From positions 61,482-125,481 of the forward strand of contig JAGAAX010000003.1 of assembly GCA_017614995.1 (NCBI GenBank): 64,000 nucleotides of DNA, read 5' to 3'. Below, one piece after another: positions 61,108 to 64,000 of this stretch. This DNA comes from Spirochaetaceae bacterium. GTDB taxonomy: Bacteria; Spirochaetota; Spirochaetia; Treponematales; Treponemataceae. The first letter of the stretch is position 1. The number at the start of each line of letters is the position of its first letter. Below the pieces are notes generated by a model. That model did not search any database, had not been told where the DNA came from, and worked only from the letters and a program-made list of their open reading frames with translations. The translations under genes and the position numbers were made by a program.

Positions 61108-62487
61108 GTGGATAAAAAAGAGAAAGTGCCGTTTTATGCAGGCGTAGCGAAAAAAACATCTAAAAAACCTGTTTCAGCAGAAAAAGAAAAACATATTGAA
61201 GCAAAAGCTGCCGGAAATTCTAAAAAGACTTTTCCGGCTAAAAACGGAAAGCAGACAGAAAATTTTTCAGACAGAACTTTTTCATATAAAATAACTTCGA
61301 ATATATTTGAGCCTTTGTCAAAAGAGGCAAATCAGCTTATAAAAGATTTTGACGAAATAATTCAAAGCGAAAGCCCTCTTAACAGCAAACAGCTTTGCGC
61401 GCTGCCTTATAAAATCAGAGATTTGTCGCATGAGCTTACCGACACAAGGGGAAAGCGCCGCCTCGGCTACATGAACAGCAAAGAATCAATTGCCGCTTAT
61501 GTGCGCTATTTTTCGTGGTGGAATTTGTACCGGCTTTGCAGTGTACTCGAGTCTCTGCCCGCCGGGGCTTTTGACTTTTTGGGCGACGGCGATGCAGTTC
61601 TTGACATCGGTTCAGGTCCTTTGACTGCTGTGATTGCTTTATGGCTTTCTCGCCCGGAATTACGGCAGAAAAAGCTGAATATAATTGTAACAGACTTGTC
61701 GCACAATGCGCTTCTTCTCGGCGAAGAATTGTACATGGCTGTTGCTGCCAGAACTTGCGCTGACGGCGGAGAACCCTGGCACATAACAAGAATAAAAGGC
61801 ACTTTTGGTGTTGAAATACGCCAGAAAGCTTCTTTTGTAATCTGTGCAAACATGGTGAACGAGCTTGTTCAGGATTCGGAGCGGACGCCTGATGAGGACG
61901 CCAAAAACATTCAGAGGAAGCTTTTCTCTTATGCTGATGAAAAGGCGGCGTTTTTTCTTGTTGAGCCGGGCGTGCCGCGCGGCAGCAGATTTATCTCTCT
62001 GTTTAGAGACGGCTTTATAAGGAAGGGCTTTAACATTTGTTCGCCCTGTCCGCAGTGCGCGGCTTGTGCTTTTCCCGGCACAAGAAACGCAAAGTGGTGT
62101 CATTTTGTGCGCGGCACTGATGAAGCACCAGCCGCGCTTGCAAAGCGTTCTGAAGCCGCCGGTCTGCCTAAAGACAGGGCTGCTGTTTCTTTTGTTTTTG
62201 CGGAAAATATAAGCGGCGCGCCCAAAGCGGCTGGTGCTTTGTCCGGGGCTTCTGACGGCAAGCCACAAAAAACTCTTGCTGTGCGTGTTGTGTCTGACGA
62301 AATTGCGCTTCCCGGCGGCAGAAAAGGCCGCTACGCTTGCAGCAGGTGGGGTGCAGTGCTTTTGACAGGCAGACAGCTCAAAGACATAAAGTCAGGTTCG
62401 CTTGTTACCATCAAAATAGACGATTCTAAAAAGCCCCTCCTACAAAAAGACAAAAAAACCGGCTTTTTAACAATAGAAATAGGCTGA
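61108..62487 (+). CDS. Rsm22-family ribosomal methyltransferase-like protein
   Basis: A 459-residue protein starting at GTG 61108, after AAAGGAACAG. A basic, lysine-rich N-terminus (about 1-60) is followed by a methyltransferase domain: MNSKESIAAYVRYF, AVLDIGSGPLTAVIAL (SAM site, about 168-183), ANMVNELVQ and FLVEPGVPRGS, and the cysteine cluster CSPCPQCAACAFPG with WCHF that binds an iron-sulfur cluster in mitochondrial Rsm22/METTL17. It probably helps small-subunit assembly. Its last four codons lie in the left 40-bp direct repeat. Confidence 0.85.
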   Translation: MDKKEKVPFYAGVAKKTSKKPVSAEKEKHIEAKAAGNSKKTFPAKNGKQTENFSDRTFSYKITSNIFEPLSKEANQLIKDFDEIIQSESPLNSKQLCALPYKIRDLSHELTDTRGKRRLGYMNSKESIAAYVRYFSWWNLYRLCSVLESLPAGAFDFLGDGDAVLDIGSGPLTAVIALWLSRPELRQKKLNIIVTDLSHNALLLGEELYMAVAARTCADGGEPWHITRIKGTFGVEIRQKASFVICANMVNELVQDSERTPDEDAKNIQRKLFSYADEKAAFFLVEPGVPRGSRFISLFRDGFIRKGFNICSPCPQCAACAFPGTRNAKWCHFVRGTDEAPAALAKRSEAAGLPKDRAAVSFVFAENISGAPKAAGALSGASDGKPQKTLAVRVVSDEIALPGGRKGRYACSRWGAVLLTGRQLKDIKSGSLVTIKIDDSKKPLLQKDKKTGFLTIEIG

Positions 62488-62514
62488 TGCAGTTTATGCT
62501 ATATTCAGGCTGAA
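62475..62514. repeat. 40-bp direct repeat, left copy
   Basis: Matches 63114-63153 at 34 of 40 positions. It covers the last codons and stop of the rsm22-like gene (AGAAATAGGCTGATGC...). Confidence 0.75.
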
Positions 62515-62549
62515 CCCGATATTTGATTTGAAACACAAGTTATGTGATT

Positions 62550-62762
62550 TTATTTACTAAACGCAACTTCAAGATGTTTCTTTTCTTTTACACAATCCAG
62601 AAGATAATAATTAATAATATTCTGATAAGGCATTCCTGTTTCTTCTGCCATATTTTTAAAATAATCAATTACCTGGTCGTCAAGACGGATTGTAATCTGC
62701 TTTTTAAGTTTATCAGCATACGGATTTTTAATTCCGTTTGAAAAATCATAATGGTCTCTCAT
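62550..62762 (-). CDS. brnA: BrnA-like antitoxin
   Basis: A 70-residue ribbon-helix-helix protein (KKQITIRLDDQVIDYFKNMAEETGMPYQNIINYYLLDCV), which binds DNA and the BrnT toxin. It overlaps the toxin gene by four bases (ATGA). Toxin-first order is usual for BrnT/BrnA systems. The protein may repress the operon through the palindrome at 63047-63067. Confidence 0.82.
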   Translation of the reverse strand: MRDHYDFSNGIKNPYADKLKKQITIRLDDQVIDYFKNMAEETGMPYQNIINYYLLDCVKEKKHLEVAFSK

Positions 62763-63049
62763 AGTCTTCCTCCATACTGTTTAGATTCCTGTAAGTCAGC
62801 TTTTCTTGCAGAAATAATTCTGATTCTGTCATTTTCCCTGTAGCAATGACAGACCAATAACATGTGCATTTCTGAACTAAGTCCAAGCATAATAAATCTG
62901 TCTTCATCTAAAGATGAATGATCCGGATCTGCAATTAAAACGGCATTTTCATCATAGAAAACACTTTTTGCTTCTTCAAAAGTTACTTTGTGTTTTGCAT
63001 AATTCAATTCCGCTTTTACAGGATCCCATTCGAAGATTAATTCATCCAT
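62759..63049 (-). CDS. brnT: BrnT-like ribonuclease toxin
   Basis: A 96-residue toxin with the family opening FEWDPVKAELNYAKHKVTFEEAKSVF, the RFIMLGLSSE strand and IRIISARKA, matching the RelE-like fold of BrnT. The start is ATG 63049 (MDELIFEW). The longer frame to 63085 begins inside the -35 hexamer and is rejected. The -10 ends six bases before this ATG. BrnT cleaves RNA to slow growth under stress. Confidence 0.87.
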   Translation of the reverse strand: MDELIFEWDPVKAELNYAKHKVTFEEAKSVFYDENAVLIADPDHSSLDEDRFIMLGLSSEMHMLLVCHCYRENDRIRIISARKADLQESKQYGGRL

Positions 63050-63085
63050 AATTATATTATAATTATGCTCTGCTGTTTTTGTCAA
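63047..63085 (-). promoter_or_regulatory. BrnT/BrnA promoter and palindromic operator
   Basis: Minus strand TTGACA (63080-63085), 18-base spacer, TATAAT (63056-63061), six bases, ATG. The 21-base palindrome at 63047-63067 (arms CATAATTATA, centre one base) covers both the -10 and the start codon. Confidence 0.75.
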
Positions 63086-63113
63086 ATATTAAAAATATAC
63101 ATTTTTAATCATT

Positions 63114-63153
63114 AGAAATAAGCTGATGCGGCTTATGTCATATTCAGTCTGAA
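63114..63153. repeat. 40-bp direct repeat, right copy
   Basis: Right copy of the repeat at 62475-62514. It also contains the last codons and stop (63144-63146) of the small gene at 63144-63302. Confidence 0.75.
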
Positions 63154-63302
63154 GGGTCTATCATAAAATAGCCGATTTTCTCATCTTCGGCGTTAAACAA
63201 TCTTATGTACACAGAATTTGTGGCATAGGTCATTTGAGTTCTTGTGTATTCTATTGTATGAATAATTTTGTTGAAATCGTTGCAAGTTATAATTTCTTCC
63301 AT
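63144..63302 (-). CDS. Small hypothetical protein (52 residues)
   Basis: A 52-residue protein (MEEIITCNDFNKIIHTIEYT..., ending GYFMIDPSD). AAGGGAAAAGATTAAC precedes its ATG, and it starts 14 bases after the stop of the gene at 63317, so the two are one operon. No family was recognised. Too short to judge by length alone; the ribosome-binding site and operon position are the support. Confidence 0.5.
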   Translation of the reverse strand: MEEIITCNDFNKIIHTIEYTRTQMTYATNSVYIRLFNAEDEKIGYFMIDPSD

Positions 63303-63316
63303 GTTAATCTTTTCCC

Positions 63317-63724
63317 TTAACATTTATGTTGAAAAAAATGATTAATATCTGTATCAATTGTTGCAACAATATCTTTAGATGTTGATTTTTTATTTTCTAT
63401 CTTAAAATGAAATTCATCAACAAGCATTGATAAGACTTTATCTCGTAAATCCACATTTTTGTAAGATGAAACAAGTTCATAAAAACGATTTTTAATTGTT
63501 TTAATTTCAATAATATTGGGCGAAAACAAGATTACATCACCAAAAAAACTCTCTATTTCAATTCTCATATATAAAAAAGCGCTCCAGTGCGGGCGTTCGT
63601 GTACCAGATCTTGCATAGACACTGTGCAAATTCGGGTTATTAGGGCTTCTTTTCGCAATAGATTAATATACGGATAAAGATTATCTGGCGAAACTCTTTT
63701 CGCAACAGTCAAATCTAAGAACAT
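63317..63724 (-). CDS. Hypothetical protein, start uncertain
   Basis: An open frame of 135 residues with no recognised domain. The part after the second internal Met (MRIEIESFFGDVILFSPN..., ATG 63568, 83 residues) looks like a compact small protein. The 15-base motif GCGCTCCAGTGCGGG (63579-63593) lies ten bases before that ATG, exactly as before three other accessory genes, so 63568 may be the real start and the first 52 codons (including HERPHWSAF) leader or remnant sequence. Confidence 0.5.
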   Translation of the reverse strand: MFLDLTVAKRVSPDNLYPYINLLRKEALITRICTVSMQDLVHERPHWSAFLYMRIEIESFFGDVILFSPNIIEIKTIKNRFYELVSSYKNVDLRDKVLSMLVDEFHFKIENKKSTSKDIVATIDTDINHFFQHKC

Positions 63725-63743
63725 GGATTATTCAGCGAAAAGT

Positions 63744-63770
63744 GTCTGTTTTTGCATCACAAAAACAGAC
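63744..63770. repeat. Perfect hairpin
   Basis: GTCTGTTTTTG and CAAAAACAGAC pair perfectly around CATCA. It lies in the gene-free stretch 63725-63892, where nothing else was recognised. Confidence 0.6.
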
Positions 63771-63892
63771 GGCTTGAGTGGCACAAAAACCGGCAGCAAA
63801 TGTACAAGGCTGCTATTCTTAGATAATCTGGGATTCCTCCTATGTTTTTTGTCAAGAGCAAGTTAGATTAATTTTATCCCCAGCCCTCTTAT

Positions 63893-64000
63893 TCACGCAC
63901 CTAAAGCTTCTTCTGCAATTTTTGAAATTCGTCCATCTGATGGAATGAATTTTTTAGGTTCATAAATCTGATTATTTTTCAAAAGAGTATAAAGAAGCTC
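63893..64000 (-). CDS. C-terminal 35 residues of a gene cut by the window edge
   Basis: A frame entering from the right edge ends at TGA (63893-63895). It reads ELLYTLLKNNQIYEPKKF... and ends AEEALGA. The composition looks like real coding sequence and the end resembles a transposase-type C-terminus, but I cannot assign a family from 35 residues. Confidence 0.4.
   Translation of the reverse strand, partial: ELLYTLLKNNQIYEPKKFIPSDGRISKIAEEALGA

Noticed and set aside
61660..62268. 202-residue frame antisense to the rsm22-like gene
   Set aside because: Rich in Arg, Ser and Cys with no domain; the sense strand shows the SAM-binding and cysteine motifs.
63050..63085. Longer BrnT start at TTG
   Set aside because: The TTG is part of the TTGACA -35 hexamer and the palindromic operator; the ATG at 63049 gives the normal family N-terminus.
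1..64000. tRNA, rRNA, prophage or complete insertion sequence
   Set aside because: No cloverleaf-like sequence, ribosomal RNA signature, phage structural gene or transposase with terminal repeats was recognised. The fragment at 63893-64000 is too short to call a transposase.

Overview
The gene content suggests a spirochaete, most likely a host-associated Treponema. Clues are the many second-messenger proteins (two GGDEF proteins, a CHASE2 class III cyclase, a GAF-rich hybrid kinase), a secreted protein with the NADase-type glycan-binding fold common in treponemes, and very clear sigma70-type promoters. This assignment comes from gene content only. I saw no rRNA, tRNA, CRISPR array, complete insertion sequence or prophage.

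Layout. 0-11 kb is housekeeping: a TetR fragment, a THUMP rRNA methyltransferase, an esterase, a U32 peptidase-family protein, a SanA/YdcF-like protein, a CE2-type esterase, an MntA/HepT toxin-antitoxin pair, and a translation/stringent-response operon (prfA, a Nudix-PrmC fusion, a Rel-family synthetase). 11.1-13.1 kb is a small AT-rich island of three genes. 13.1-22.9 kb carries trxA, a diguanylate cyclase, a radical SAM protein, a CapA-like lipoprotein, a palindromic 40-bp repeat array, a two-component system facing a secreted protein across a symmetric divergent promoter, and uppP. 22.9-44.7 kb is envelope and signalling (lytic transglycosylase, LysM and TPR proteins, permease, PBP-GGDEF, SH3/M48/CHASE2-cyclase operon, putP, a 1427-residue hybrid kinase), then rex with two Rex-type operators, serC and serA.

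44.8-56.5 kb is an accessory island: a DUF3791/DUF3990/XRE operon, a truncated methyltransferase copy, small orphan genes, an MmeI-like restriction-modification protein with an HNH protein, an exonuclease with a switch-like leader, a methyltransferase and acetyltransferase pair, and an AbrB/PIN module. 56.5-62.5 kb returns to core genes (GerMN protein; ptsI-der-merR-rsm22 operon). 62.5-64 kb is accessory again: a BrnT/BrnA pair between imperfect 40-bp direct repeats, two small genes and a truncated gene at the edge.

Three patterns cut across the window. (1) About ten genes have a -10 hexamer ending only 6-11 bases before the start codon and no Shine-Dalgarno sequence, so they are probably leaderless. 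(2) Four accessory genes share a 15-bp motif 10-16 bases before their start codon. (3) Two accessory modules sit between short repeats of the 3' end of the neighbouring gene, which suggests a common way of insertion.
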